DNA from: Clarkia xantiana subsp. parviflora
Lineage: Eukaryota > Streptophyta > Magnoliopsida > Myrtales > Onagraceae
Reading direction: 5' to 3'
Assembly (NCBI GenBank): GCA_036873135.1
Contig: JAPTYO010000002.1
Span: 21,850,452-21,914,451 of the forward strand
DNA: 64,000 nt
The position numbers were made by a program, and so were the translations under genes. Each line of letters begins with the position of its first letter. The stretch's first letter is position 1. The notes under the pieces were generated by a model. The model did not search any database. It had not been told where the DNA came from and saw only the letters and a list, made by a program, of their open reading frames with translations. Shown piece by piece: positions 48,773 to 60,000 of this stretch.

Positions 48773-49248
48773 GTTGAAGAAGCCTTTTCCGAATCGATTG
48801 TCGACCATCAACAATCTGATATCAACTAAATCACTCAGATTAGTCGGCAACTCGAAAGAGGTTAGGTGTTGAAGAAGCCTTTTCCGAATCGATTGTCGAC
48901 CATCAACAATCTGATATCAGCTAAATCACTCAGATTAGTTGGCAACTCAAAAGAGGTTAGGTGTTGAAGAAGCCTTTTCCGAATCGATTGTCGACAATCA
49001 ACAATCTGATATCAACTAAATCACTCAGATTAGTCGGTAACTCGAAAGAGGTTAGGTGTTGAAGAAGCCTTTTCCGAATCGATTGTCGACCATCAACAAT
49101 CTGATATCAACTAAATCACTCAGATTAGTCGGCAACTCGAAAGAGGTTAGGTGTTGAAGAAGCCTTTTCCTAATCGATTGTCGACCATCAACAATATGAT
49201 ATCAACTAAATCACTCAGATTAGTCGGCAACTCGAAAGAGGTTAGGTG
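48773..49248 (+). repeat. 95 bp tandem array, unit 2 (5 copies)
   Basis: Same monomer as 45014-46059. The six-copy deficit (570 bp) explains the whole length difference between the two internal regions (2864 against 2295 bp). Confidence 0.92.
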
Positions 49249-49788
49249 TGAAGATAAGTCCTTTTCCGAATCGATTGTCGACAATTAAGAATCTAATATC
49301 ATTCATATCACTTAGATTCGTCGACAATTCGAAAGAGGTTTGGCGTCGACATTCCAGACTTGATAAAAATCAGTCATTCGATGGAAAAGAGTGAAAGGTT
49401 AAAACCTAAGCCTCAAGACGATCTGAGAAGAATTGATCATCAACAACAAAAGGCCAAAATGGATCAGTCATCAAACTGACCATTAGCCTCAGAAAGTCGT
49501 CGCGTCGGAAAAATTCGTCGACTCCGAAAAGTCGGCGACAAAGCTAAAAATGCACCAGTAATAAAACTGACCCTTAGCTTAAAGATGTCGCCTCAGAAAA
49601 AAGTCGCCGACTCCGAAAAGTCGGCGACAATGGCTTAAAAATGGATTAGTCATAAAACTGACCATTAGCTTGAAAAAGTCATCGACTCCGAAAGGTCGTC
49701 AACTCCTAAAAAATGCTAATGTTGTGTCTTTATTTTTATCTCGACTCGGATAATGCCGAAACGACATCACCCAAGTCTCGGGGGTCAG

Positions 49789-50672
49789 TGTTGGATTGTG
49801 ATTTATTAAATACGACCATACTAAGAGCGTTCCATTTTTGCGGCAAAACTCTCTGACACTAAAGTCGGGACTATTGAAGTCGGGACCCTCGGAGAGTAAA
49901 TTCGGGAGCACTAAAGTCGGAATCTATCAGAAGAGGTGAAATAGTGGAACCCCCCATGGACAAGTCGACCAAAGCGACCAAGTCGACCAAGGCGACCAAG
50001 GCGACCAAGTCGAGCAATGCGACCAAGTCGACCAAGGCGACCAATTCGACCAAGGCGACCAAGGCAACCAAGGTGACCAAGTCGACCAAGGCGACCAAGT
50101 CGACCAAGGCAACCAAGTCGACCAAGTCAACCAAGGCGTCAAGGCGAGACCATCAAAGTCGCCTTCGACTATCATCAACACCCGGTGGCAACCTGCTTGT
50201 CACCTACTTAGAAGAAAACCCTTCCTCCTAAGGAAGAAGAGGTGGCAACCTGCTTGTCACCTACTTAGAAGAAAACCCTTCATTCTAAGGAAGAAGAGGC
50301 GGTGACCTGCTTGTCACCTGCTGACACAGTGCCTCCCATCTCCACCAATGAAAGAAAGGCGGTCACCGCCCTTATCAACAATCAAAACGAAGCTGCCACC
50401 ACCTAAAGTCGGTAAAAGCTTCGCCTATAAATACTCCTCAGTATTCTCATTCATGATTAAGATTTCTCACTACCAGAATGTTATACTAACTTAAGCTTCG
50501 GAGTGGAATCAGGGGCCATCCCCACCCCTTTTCAGGTCCTCGCCTCACACAAAGCTCCCAAATGAGACTAAGTACCCAAGAGCTCAGGAAAGATACTTAC
50601 GAGAGTTAGCTCCCGGCGAGACCTCGAAGTCCACTACTAGAAGTTCAAGGCCACGTCATTTTGATCCCAACA
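49789..50672 (+). repeat. LTR 3 of the tandem element (884 bp)
   Basis: Ends in GATCCCAACA, followed by the target duplication GCAGG (50673-50677). TATA box at 50426-50433. Minisatellite at 49960-50138. Confidence 0.95.
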
Positions 50673-50677
50673 GCAGG

Positions 50678-52512
50678 TGAGTTTAGTCACTTTGCTGATA
50701 CCAGGCAAAAGCTCTCTTCGGGCTAGTGAATGGACCCTGTCCTAGCTTAATGTCCTAGCCTTGCATGCCATTCGGTTGCGTCAGTCTCTGCTTCCTTGGA
50801 GGACAATGCATACATTTTATTCGTGTATATGCTACCATTCAGATCCATGATAAAGAGGTCATAAGAGGAATAGGCATGACTGAATAAGAGCGAAAACAGA
50901 AACAACATTTCTACGAATTCTAGGAGCAAAAAGGACATTCTCAAGTAGTATGGTCCTGCCATTGTTCATAGACAATTTGCAGTTCCCTACTCTTATGACT
51001 TCAACTTGTGAGTTGTCACCAATGTATATCCTCTTAGAATCCTTTGGCAATCGTCTAAACTTGGCGAACAGTCCATTGTCATTGGCTATGTGGTCCGTCG
51101 CACATGATTCAAGAATCCAAGAAGGATTTGAGTCAGTTAACATGACAGTAGAGGAACCAAGAGCTTCCATTACATAACCAACGCCGCATACCTTTTCAGG
51201 ATGCGATTTGTTGGACCCTATACCTTCGCCTATTCGGCGTGGACTAGAGTTCTCGCGGACTACCTCCAATTTTAGGCGGAGATTGCCAGGTTTAGGCTTT
51301 ATCAACACTTTACCGTCGACTGCCTATTGTTTCCTTCCTTTGTTCATCCTCTTCCTCTTCCCTTGCCCAGCTTGTCCCAGTGCTGGTTTCATTCGAGCCT
51401 GTTCCATCTCGATGAATTTCAGCACCTATGCAAGATCCAATACAGAACCACTGGCAGTTAGGGATGGCAACGGGTATCGGGGCCCCGCCGACCCGCGGGT
51501 CACGGGGCGGGTTCAGGTCTAGGTTCGCGGGCCCCGTTTACCCGCCCCGAATTTTCTAAATATATATATTATGTTAATATAATGTAACATTTACTAAACA
51601 ATATGGTTAATATAGTACCTATATAAATAACACGGACTAAACTATAAATAGATGTATATTTAAATTATTAGGATTAGTTAATTTGGATTTGGTGTTTGGA
51701 TTTGAATTTGTATTTTGTGATGAATTTGATTGTTGTTAGTATTTGATTGGTGTTAGATTTATGGTTTGAATTTATATACAGTGTAATATTTTGGAAAAAA
51801 AAATTGTCTTTAATATTGATAAATGAAAAAAAAAAAAAAAAAAAAATCACACGGCGGAGCGGGTCGAGGCCCCGCGGGTCGACACACGGGATTTTTGCCC
51901 CGCCCTGGGAGGAACAATTTCCCGGGTCCGGGTCAGCCAGGCCGACCCGCGGGGCTGGTCCGGGGATGCGGAAACCCGCCCCGTTGCCATCTCTACTGGC
52001 AGTCAATAAAGCATTGGCTGGAGGCTGTCCTCCAAGACTTTGGGAGGGCCCCAATGATGGCCTGAATTTTATCCCATTCACCCACCTGACCCTCTTCCTC
52101 CAGTGGTTTCAAAGTTCTAAGGAGATCATATACCTTTTCTAGTACACTCTTGCTGTAGTTGTTAAAGCTTTCTTCCATGGAAGGTACAAGTGGGTGCAGG
52201 GTTGCTACCATGTCGTTTCCGTATCTCAGGAAGAGGGCATCCCATATGTCCTTCGCAATCGGAACATTTTCATAATCATCATGGAATTCCTAAGACATTT
52301 CAGACAGCAGAATCTCCTTTGCCTCTTTTGTCATCTTGCTCCCATTTAAAATGGGCATATGCTAGGTCCTTGGTTAGACCAGCTTCTGGGTAGCTCATGG
52401 ATTTATGAATGTGACCTAACAGGTCTTTGTCATCCAACAGTGCACTTACATGCTTGTTCCACGAGTCATAGTTTGTCTCAGTCAAAAGCTCATTAGCACA
52501 AGATGTTGTCAT
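50678..52512 (-). pseudogene. Copia gag, protease and gag-pre-integrase remnant
   Basis: Minus strand from 52512: gag start (MTTSCANEL, then NYDSWNKHVSALLDD), frameshift, gag core of UBN2 type (52211-51996, with VYDLLRTLKPLEEE), the hAT MITE insertion, a basic gag end, protease (51308-50859) whose active site reads LESCATDHI in place of the usual LDSGATDHI (both Asp and Gly changed), and the gag-pre-integrase region ending WHARLGH at about 50750. A frameshift lies between there and the GCAGG site. It is continuous with the integrase remnant at 42910. Confidence 0.85.
51459..51995. mobile_element. hAT MITE, 537 bp
   Basis: The perfect 8 bp duplication CTGGCAGT lies at 51451-51458 and 51996-52003. 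Ends are TAGGGATGGCAACGGG and the complement of TAGAGATGGCAACGGG. Sub-terminal DNA is rich in GACCCGCGGG motifs; the middle is AT-rich with a poly(A) run at 51829-51846. It interrupts the copia gag frame. Confidence 0.92.
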
Positions 52513-52551
52513 CTTATGCTGTAATTCGTTACTAAACACGATGACAATCAT

Positions 52552-53874
52552 GCATAATCAGGGAGACAATAACTTTTTGAGAAAGAATTGCATACATCAA
52601 ATATCTATTAAGATAGAATCCGACAAATAATGATTCCCCAGTCATCTAAACCAACCGACCACCAGTAAACCAATGGAAGATGGCTGTGAAAGGGTTCACA
52701 CTATCGTCGTCTTCTATCAAATAGATCATTCTCTTAAAGCAGTTTTAATCGCAAATTACCGGAACGAGAATTTTAAAATAAGCATACCCGATCTTGGCTT
52801 TCCCAAGTCCCTTTTTTGTTTTGGAAAATCATTCTGATTAATTCACTCATGCATACATAATTCTACTATCCATGTAAATTATCATATGCCAGTAACATTC
52901 ATCATACACACACACATGCTTACGCGTCATGCGTCTAATGTTCTGAGGAACTCACGCTTGCATTCATAATTCTACTTACAAGTAAATTATCAATGTAACA
53001 TTCACATCAATCATACACATTTGGCGACTGGTTTTCGGTTATACAATAATTTTAAACATTAGGGGGCTGATTTGCAATTCATTCTTTTATTCATTTACGC
53101 AAGCTTCTAGACATGAATCCTAGGCATTTACAACCATCACAACATGTCTATCCTAGTGTGCATTCCATATATTTAACCAGGAATCCGCCCACAACATGCA
53201 ATATCCAGCTAGCTTGACTTAGTCAAGACAACAGTTCTAATCATGTATAAATATATATTGAATAATAAACAATTGCAATTCATCGCTCTAATTAATCCAG
53301 TCCTAAAAAACATGTATCTCCGAGATCCATCCCCATAATTGAAACAAGGCATAAAGGTTAGTAACCTTATGAGCACTGTGTAGTCCACTTCGAGGTTCAA
53401 AAACATTTGGATTTTAAAACTTGTCCTCCCTATTTTAATTGACTTGAATTTGGTTTAGAAAACATTGTTCGGTTCAGTCGATTTCAGTTCATTTTGGTCC
53501 GGTTCGGTTCAGAAAATCCGGTTCGGAAAATCCAATTCGGTTCGTTCCGGCAAAATTCGGTTCGGTTCGATTTTAATTTTAAAATCTGGTTTGTTCCGAA
53601 CCTGTCCAAAAAATAGGGTTCGGTTCGGTTCAACACCCAAAACCGGTTCAGTTAGATCCACTTAATTACCCCGACCCGACCCGAATAGGTCGAACCGATT
53701 GAGAAAATCCGGTTCGGCTTTATTTCGTCCCGGTTTAATATATTGGACTGGCCCAATAATTAAAATTTAAAAGGTTTGGCCGAAATGCTTACTTGTGGCC
53801 CAAGTAGGGTTTTAAAGTCCAAATATATTTAACTTGACCACCAAGTAACATTAATTATATAAAATGATTTTCAA

Positions 53875-53933
<59 letters not shown>

Positions 53934-54582
53934 CGGCCCAAATTACTAACATATATATATTTATTGCTAAGATTCTATCTTTAAGATTAAATCAATCAAC
54001 AATATATATATATGTAAAAATTCGGTTTCTATATATATTTAATTATTGTCAATATCTTTAATAGGGAAAAAAATAACTGACAATATATTTTCTCAACTTT
54101 TTAGGTAACTAAATCTATCAATAATATCTATAACCCTATTTAAATATTTAGATATATTGATAGTGATATATATTTCTATCCTAATGTTCCTAATTAAAGA
54201 TATATTGTTACCTTATTAAAAATTAAAATATGGTAAACAATATAATTTTAAAATATTGTGCCGAAATTTATTCCATTTTGTTTAAGAAAATTAAAAAAAT
54301 TTACCTTGTAATTTCATCAAAAATTCGGCACAAACAACTAATTAGGAACAAGTGGTCGAATTTTGAGATCAAATTTTAATAAGATCTACAATCCAATGTT
54401 TGATTTTGATAAATATTACATTTTTCTTAAAGATCATGAACATCAAATTTAACCAAGAACATGAAAATTTCGGACCACCCTTGAACTTAAAAAAAATTCA
54501 AAATTTCCTTTTAAAAATTCAATCCGAAAATTTTAAAACTTCAAGAACACCAATTTATCAAAATCATGAACTCCTAACACAG
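52552..54582 (-). other. Long 5' leader of the copia element
   Basis: About 2 kb between gag and primer site, with no frame. It includes a stretch of GGTTCGGTTC repeats (53465-53720) that resembles hAT sub-terminal DNA and may be an older insert, and a pure (AT)n tract at 53881-53930. Confidence 0.55.
53881..53930. repeat. AT dinucleotide microsatellite
   Basis: About 25 AT units. Confidence 0.95.
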
Positions 54583-54594
54583 GCTCTGATACCA
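54583..54594 (-). other. Copia primer-binding site, initiator tRNA-Met
   Basis: Minus TGGTATCAGAGC, one base inside the 5' LTR. Confidence 0.92.
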
Positions 54595-54595
54595 C

Positions 54596-55192
54596 TGTAA
54601 GATTACGGGGAGTAATCACTACGGAAACTTAAACATGGTATGTGCTAGTAATATCAATTACGTAGCGGAAAGTTTACACATACCTCAAGAGTAACCGTAG
54701 TCCAAGATCCTTGCTCGAGGGAGTTCGCGATCCTCTGGTCGGGACCCGTAGAGATTCTTGTTAGAGAAGCCCTACGTGGTGCAGCTCCACAGCAAAGCCT
54801 CTGATCGATTCTTGGCACGGGGACAAATCTCTGGAGAGTTTGCTCGAAAGCAATTTGGCACACCCTTGGTGACTTGTGTGGTTCGGCCGAAACACTTGTA
54901 GTGTGGGAGGAGGATTTTTCTCTCTAAAACTCTCTTTTGAGGGAATTATGATTAACCCTAACATTTCCCTAATACCTCTTATTTATAGGAGTAAAGTGGA
55001 CAAAAGTTCACTTTACCCCACCTAGGGTTTCGGCCGGCCTGTGTAATTGGGGAGGCCCAATTTTGGGCCTCCCATGTCAATTGGGATTTGGGTCTAGCCC
55101 AATTACCCTAATGTGACATTTACCCAAGTTCATTAGGTAAACTATACATATTATGGGCTACCAATTACGGCGCCCATCACCATATGCTTACA
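54596..55192 (-). repeat. 5' LTR of the copia element (597 bp)
   Basis: Ends TGTAAGATTA and GCTTACA, followed by the target duplication AAGCC (55193-55197). Confidence 0.93.
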
Positions 55193-55197
55193 AAGCC

Positions 55198-56096
55198 CCC
55201 TTAACAACTCGGTCGTCGTCATGACTTTGTCGAGCGCTTCGACCACGGCTTGAGACCATCCATCAAATAAAAGAACGCCTTCGGTCATGAAGGAATTTGG
55301 AGTATTAACTCCGAGAATTGCTTAATGTATTCCCGAAGATCCCCCCTCTTGCTCCAATCGATGAAGCTGACCGCGAGCATCATTCTCTGCATACTCCGAG
55401 TAGAATTGCGCATGGAATGCAGCCATGAACTGATCCCATGTACTGATTCGTTTGCCACCTTGGCTATCGCGCTTCCAACACCACCATACCAAGGCATTGT
55501 CCTGCAAATAAGAGGAAACCATACCTAGGCGCGCCGAGTCCTCCTCTACTCATGTTGCTTGGAAGCAGTCCACCAAGGCGAACAAGAAATTCTCCACCTC
55601 GTTTTCCACCCGAGACCCTTTGAATGACTTGGGTCTTGGAACATCAAGACGATGAACATTATGCCAGATGATTGCCCCATCACCTCGAGTATTCCGAACA
55701 CGGCTGAGCTTCTTCTTGAGCTCATCCATATCGGCTTCCAACATCGAAAGCTTGGCAAGCTTCACTCGCATTTCAGCGAGTTCAGCAAGCTCTGTCCGCA
55801 TCTTGGCAAGCTCCGTCCGCATCCCCGCAAACTCCTCCATCTCCTCTCGAATTGTTGGATGAATATTTGAGCAAATCATCCCGCTTGTTGAGTTCCTCAG
55901 TTGCGATCTTCACATCATCTTGAAGCAACTCCATGCCAGAACGGGTTTGGTCCACGTCCTTTGACGCTCCCTCAATGTCTTCTTGGACTTCAATCACCTC
56001 GCTCTGAATCTTCACGAGAAGATGTTCTATATCTGCCAACTGCTCCTTGGTACTCTTCTTGGACTTTTCGGCAACTACCACCTCGTTGGACGCCAT
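55198..56096 (-). pseudogene. Chromovirus gag, N-terminal part
   Basis: The minus frame starts at the ATG near 56096 (MASNEVVVAEK). It has a long coiled-coil-like stretch (EQLADIEHLLVKIQSE.., then LAEMRVKLAKLSMLEADMDELKKKL), then gag core (FEGSRVENEVENFLF-like, YLQDNALVWW). Frameshifts lie near 55875 and 55545-55525. It ends at the copia insertion and continues at 38298. Confidence 0.82.
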
Positions 56097-56119
56097 CGAT
56101 TGGAAATGATTGAAACTTA

Positions 56120-56131
56120 GCTCTGATACCA
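56120..56131 (-). other. Chromovirus primer-binding site, initiator tRNA-Met
   Basis: Minus TGGTATCAGAGC, two bases inside the LTR at 56134. Confidence 0.92.
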
Positions 56132-56133
56132 CT

Positions 56134-56525
56134 TGTCACGGGCTTGGAGTTTCTCACAACTTACCATCACCCGTGCGACCTTAGGAACCGCTCCTAAGTC
56201 ATCATAACCCTCGATCACAATAACTCAAATATGAATATGAAGAGAGAAGTCTTATGTATTGTACTGCTAAGAACTCTTGGATGAATTACAAGAATGAGAA
56301 TACCCCTATATATACAAGTAGGGAATGCTCTCTAAGGAGGCTTTACATTTATTGGGGAGACACATTTAACAAGGAGAATATTCTAAACACATTCCCTAAT
56401 GCAACGAACCTAGCGGATACGTCGAATTGGGATGCATTGAGACTTTTCCTTCATTGGTTGCCATACTTGGATGGATTTCTGCCATATAGAGCTGATCCTT
56501 GGGTGTATGCTCAAGGTCCATGGCG
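56134..56525 (-). repeat. 5' LTR of the chromovirus (392 bp)
   Basis: Begins TGTCACGGGCTTGG. Its outer end has decayed from GTGACA to ATGGCG. It lacks the roughly 410 bp found in the partner LTR. Confidence 0.85.
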
Positions 56526-58213
56526 CTAGTGCCTAGTTCATAGTTCTTATTTCTATTTGTAAATTTAACATTGTAGTGAGTTCCTTGTATCTAGTGTCAT
56601 TTACTGTTGGTTCCTACTAGTAATATATGAACTTGACTTTCAACTGAGAGTGCTTTGTTCCAAAAATGGGAGTTTCTGGTTACAATATTTGCCACTAGAC
56701 GCCACTAGGCGTAACTAGGATTGCAAATATTCACGTTTTCCATTATCGAGTGGAGATAGGAGTGACACATTGCCAACAAGGGAACTCTCACGTTACTGTC
56801 ATATCGATGCCAACTTTTTAATATATTTTATTCAGTTATTTTGTTTCTCTCTTTCATTATATATATATATATATATATATAATTTTGCTACACTATGTCA
56901 GATAATGACACTAACCGTAATCGATCATTTTTTATATTAAGTAAGTTAAATGATGAAACAAACCGAAATTATTACTTTTTAACTTCAAACCAATTTTAAA
57001 GCTTACCGGCTCAATATGTTGTTAATTATAAACTTTAAAATAGTATAAAATTTCATGTTGTGAATATTTATGTTTAATTACTTATTATTTTATATATTAT
57101 ATCAAATGAAAATATTTTGTTTATGATACATTGTTTAAAAATTAGTTTTTAGGATGATATATAATATATTTATAATTTACATATCTTGAAAATTATTAGT
57201 AAAAACACCTAACTAATACTTAATGTATTTACTAATATGTATCTGATTAATGTTCGTAAGCGTGAATTCGCTAAAGAAAATGAATAAGATATGCCAATCG
57301 ACGAATAACAGTTATACGCCGATTATGACGAAATAAGATCGATTTAATGAATTTGATTAATGTATTATAATATCCATGATTATACATATCAACTATCTTT
57401 CGCGCCCTGTGCGAATTGCACCTAGTAGTAATACAAATATTACCATTAATAATATCCAATTAAATGATAAAGAGAAACGTAAAAAAGTACAAGAGAACTT
57501 AGTCTAACATCTCTGGCAATTTAGTAATGTCTGTGTCAATTTTATGTAGTCTAAAATATGTATACATATACGTTAATTTTTATTTTAGTTTGCAACTTGA
57601 ACGTATTTTTTTTGTATTTTTTCTATAATGTAAATTTTAAATTATGATAATTATTATTTAAAAAATGGTGCTTATATATTTGTATATATATTATTTTCGT
57701 ATCTTTTTATATAATTTTTTAAATACCAAGAGAATCGTATTTTTTTTTTTAAATTATAGTAGGTAAATAATTGATAATTTAACTATTTCCTAAACAACGT
57801 CGAGTTTCAAGTTTCGAAATGATTAAACACGTCGGTCAAAGTTAGAATCCGAACCTTTGATCTAAAATTGACCAATTTTGACGAATTCGGAAAATAAAAA
57901 AAATCAATTAGAGTTTCATGATTTTGTACATAATTATTTCAATTTTGTTAAATTAAGTCAATCCAAAACTTAAATCTCATTTGTTGGTATGATTATGTTC
58001 GTATTTTTTAAAATATGAATGTTTAATTTATATACAACGTTTTTTTTAATAAAAAAACACATTGAGACTTGGGAGTATGAAATTCTGTGAGTCCCAATGT
58101 AAAAGTGGAATATGGTCTCACCATTAGAGAAAGTTCTAATTTTACTGTAACAATTTCACTTTAATGAATTGATAGTACATTACTAATTACATGGAGGAAT
58201 TAGAAGTGAATGA

Positions 58214-59100
58214 TCAAACTAGGTCACTTCTCGAAACTAATTCCCAAACTAGGCTTGTTCAGAAACTAATTCTCAAAATAGGTCTCTTCATATTTTTAAT
58301 AATATCTATTATTTATTTTGCATCCTAAAGTTTACATTGTGTTACAAATGAACCCTCAATCGTCATATAATACAAGAAAAAAAATTGAAAATTAAGAAAA
58401 TTAAATATATGAAAAACATAAAAATGGAAATAAAAAATAATTAATTAATGAAATGATTAAAAATACACATTAAAAAATAATCAAACAAACATTTTTTTTG
58501 TAGCTTTTAATTTTTAAAAAATATATGAAATTAAAGGATACAATTTACATATAAAAATAAATAAGTTTTTAAACAACTTTATATTGGCAAGAAAAACAAC
58601 ATATAATGATATAAAAACTATTCATTAAGAGTATGAAAATAAAAATATACAAACTGAATTCATTCTTAAATTTATTCTATTGATTTTTCAAATTTAAATT
58701 ATTTTTTCTATTTTTTTTCCAGTCACTAATTTTATAAATTTAACATGTTTTACTTAGGGTTTATGTACGCTTTCATTTTTATATTTTCATACTTAAAAAA
58801 ATCATGAGTATTTAGTTTCTTTATATTTTATCACACAACTTTTTTTTTATAATTTATATCCTTTAGCATAATCTATTTTCACAGTTTTTTCATAATTAAT
58901 AATTTATTATTTTTTAGTTTTTAACTTTTACATATAATTATCTTATTTTTTTTAATTTTTCTAACATATTTCTTGTATTATTTCGGTTTAGGGTCAATTG
59001 TAACAAAATATAAAATTTAGGATGTAAAATAAAAAATATATCTAATTAAAAAGATAGAAAAATTTATTTTGGGAATTAATTTTGAAAAAAACATAGTTTG
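58214..59100. mobile_element. AT-rich TIR element (MITE-like)
   Basis: The left arm (CAAACTAGG..GAAACTAATTCCCAAA, then TTATTTTGCATCCTAAAGTTTA) and the complement of the right arm (CAAACTATG..AAAATTAATTCCCAAA, then TTATTTTACATCCTAAATTTTA) match over more than 100 bp. The middle is AT-rich and non-coding. No clear target duplication is seen. Confidence 0.6.
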
Positions 59101-59104
59101 AATA

Positions 59105-60000
59105 CAGTGTTATCAGAACCGGACCGGACCGGCGGTCCGACCGGGTTCGAACCGGAACCGGAGCCTCTAACGGTCCGGTTCAAGTAAATCCGGAGGATGT
59201 AAGCGAACCCGGTTCGTTAGCCGGTTTTTTGACGAACCGACCGGTTTTGAGCGAATCGGACGGTTCACCGGTTCGCCGGTTCGGACATTATTTAAAAAAA
59301 AAAAAAATTGTTCTTAGGATTTAGCTAACTGGGCGCCGCAGACCTGGAATCCTACATCCAAATCCAAATCTAAACAGAAGAAACGTTTGCAGAGGAAGAA
59401 GTCCAAAGAAGAGAGAAAGCAGTCATCGTGCCCGCGCCGAACCACCGCGTCGTCGCCATGCTCGCTCGCCACAGCAGAAATCTGTCTCTTTTATATGTAA
59501 ATTTCAGATTCCAATGGATAGAGAGAAAGGGATAGTGAAGACTAGAGGGGTAGAAGGTGGGGTGGGGTGGGGTGGTGACGAGAGAGAAGGGAGATAGAGA
59601 ATGACATTTTCTTTAGCTCTGAACAATAAGGACAATACGGTGATGAGATGGTGTCGTAACTGTTACCATGAGATTCTCCATGAGATGTGCTCCAATCCCT
59701 TCATCTTCCTAATCTGTGTAATCAACTATCATGGATGGAGGCGTGAGTGGATGGAGGCGTGAGGAGTGGCTAAGATGTTTAGTATTTAGATGGATTAGGG
59801 TAGGGTTTGTAATATGGGCCGAGTTCGAATTTATTGGGCTTATCATTTTTTTGGCCTAGCTGAGTTAACTAATAAAAACTATTATTATATAATGTATTTA
59901 GATTACCAGTAGTTAAACCGGGTTCGAACCGGGTCGGACCGGTCGAACCGGGAACCGGTTGCTGACCGGTTCGACCTCCGGTCCGGTTCTGATAACACTG
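59105..60000. mobile_element. hAT-like non-autonomous element, 896 bp
   Basis: Ends CAGTGTTATCAGAACCGGAC and the exact complement at the right, with long sub-terminal CCGGTTCGAACC-rich inverted arms. Flanking GTTTGAAT and GTTTGAAA fit an 8 bp duplication with one change. The interior has a short GC-rich stretch (59430-59470) but no transposase. It ends about 600 bp upstream of the ANL2-type start codon. Confidence 0.82.

Larger units (their letters stand above)
42914..50672 (+). mobile_element. Non-coding LTR element in tandem form: LTR-internal-LTR-internal-LTR
   Basis: Three LTRs (42914-43735, 46600-47493, 49789-50672) enclose two internal regions (43736-46599 and 47494-49788). Only the outermost ends carry the target duplication GCAGG. 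Each of the first two LTRs is followed by a primer site (TGGCGCCTTCTGTGGGAA), and each of the last two is preceded by a purine-rich tract with GGGGG. The internals consist mainly of 88 bp and 95 bp tandem repeats and hold no gag or pol, so the element must borrow proteins in trans. It is a LARD-like non-autonomous element with an unusual three-LTR structure. Confidence 0.93.
38304..55192 (-). mobile_element. Ty1/copia retrotransposon, about 8.6 kb, enlarged to 16.9 kb by two insertions
   Basis: The LTRs at 38304-38887 and 54596-55192 begin TGTAAGATTA and end ATGCTTACA. The target duplication AAGCC lies at 38299-38303 and 55193-55197. The chromovirus gag frame reads straight through the site if the insert and one AAGCC are removed. 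Primer site: tRNA-iMet. Minus-strand order gag, protease, integrase, RT, RNase H is the Ty1/copia order. Later insertions are 42914-50672 (three-LTR element) and 51459-51995 (hAT MITE). Several catalytic residues are lost, so it is dead. Confidence 0.93.
35119..56525 (-). mobile_element. Decayed chromovirus (Ty3/gypsy) lacking integrase, split by a copia element
   Basis: The LTR at 35119-35920 has ends TGTCACGGGC and GCCCGTGACA (perfect 10 bp inverted repeat). The other LTR is at 56134-56525. Minus-strand order: LTR, tRNA-iMet primer site (56131-56120), gag from 56096, copia insertion at 38304-55192, rest of gag, protease, RT, RNase H, chromodomain, polypurine tract and LTR. Both flanks share CTAG, a probable target remnant. 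Without the copia nest the element is about 4.5 kb, because the integrase region is gone. Confidence 0.88.
35094..58213. mobile_element. PIF/Harbinger-like element, copy 2, split by the chromovirus nest
   Basis: The left piece 35094-35118 (after TTA at 35091) resembles the left end of copy 1 (GACCATTTTCAATCGTAG against GAGTACTTCCAATGGTAG). The right piece 56526-58213 runs parallel to 15920-16740 and 17785-19110 of copy 1, for example in the CACTAGGCGTAACTAGGATTGC and AATTTTGCTACACTATG stretches. Copy 2 lacks the fold-back insert and the hAT insert of copy 1. Its right terminus is eroded. Confidence 0.6.

Noticed and set aside
43945..49250. CRISPR-like look of regular repeats
   Set aside because: Repeats of 88 and 95 bp are contiguous with no unique spacers, no cas genes, and lie inside a plant LTR element.
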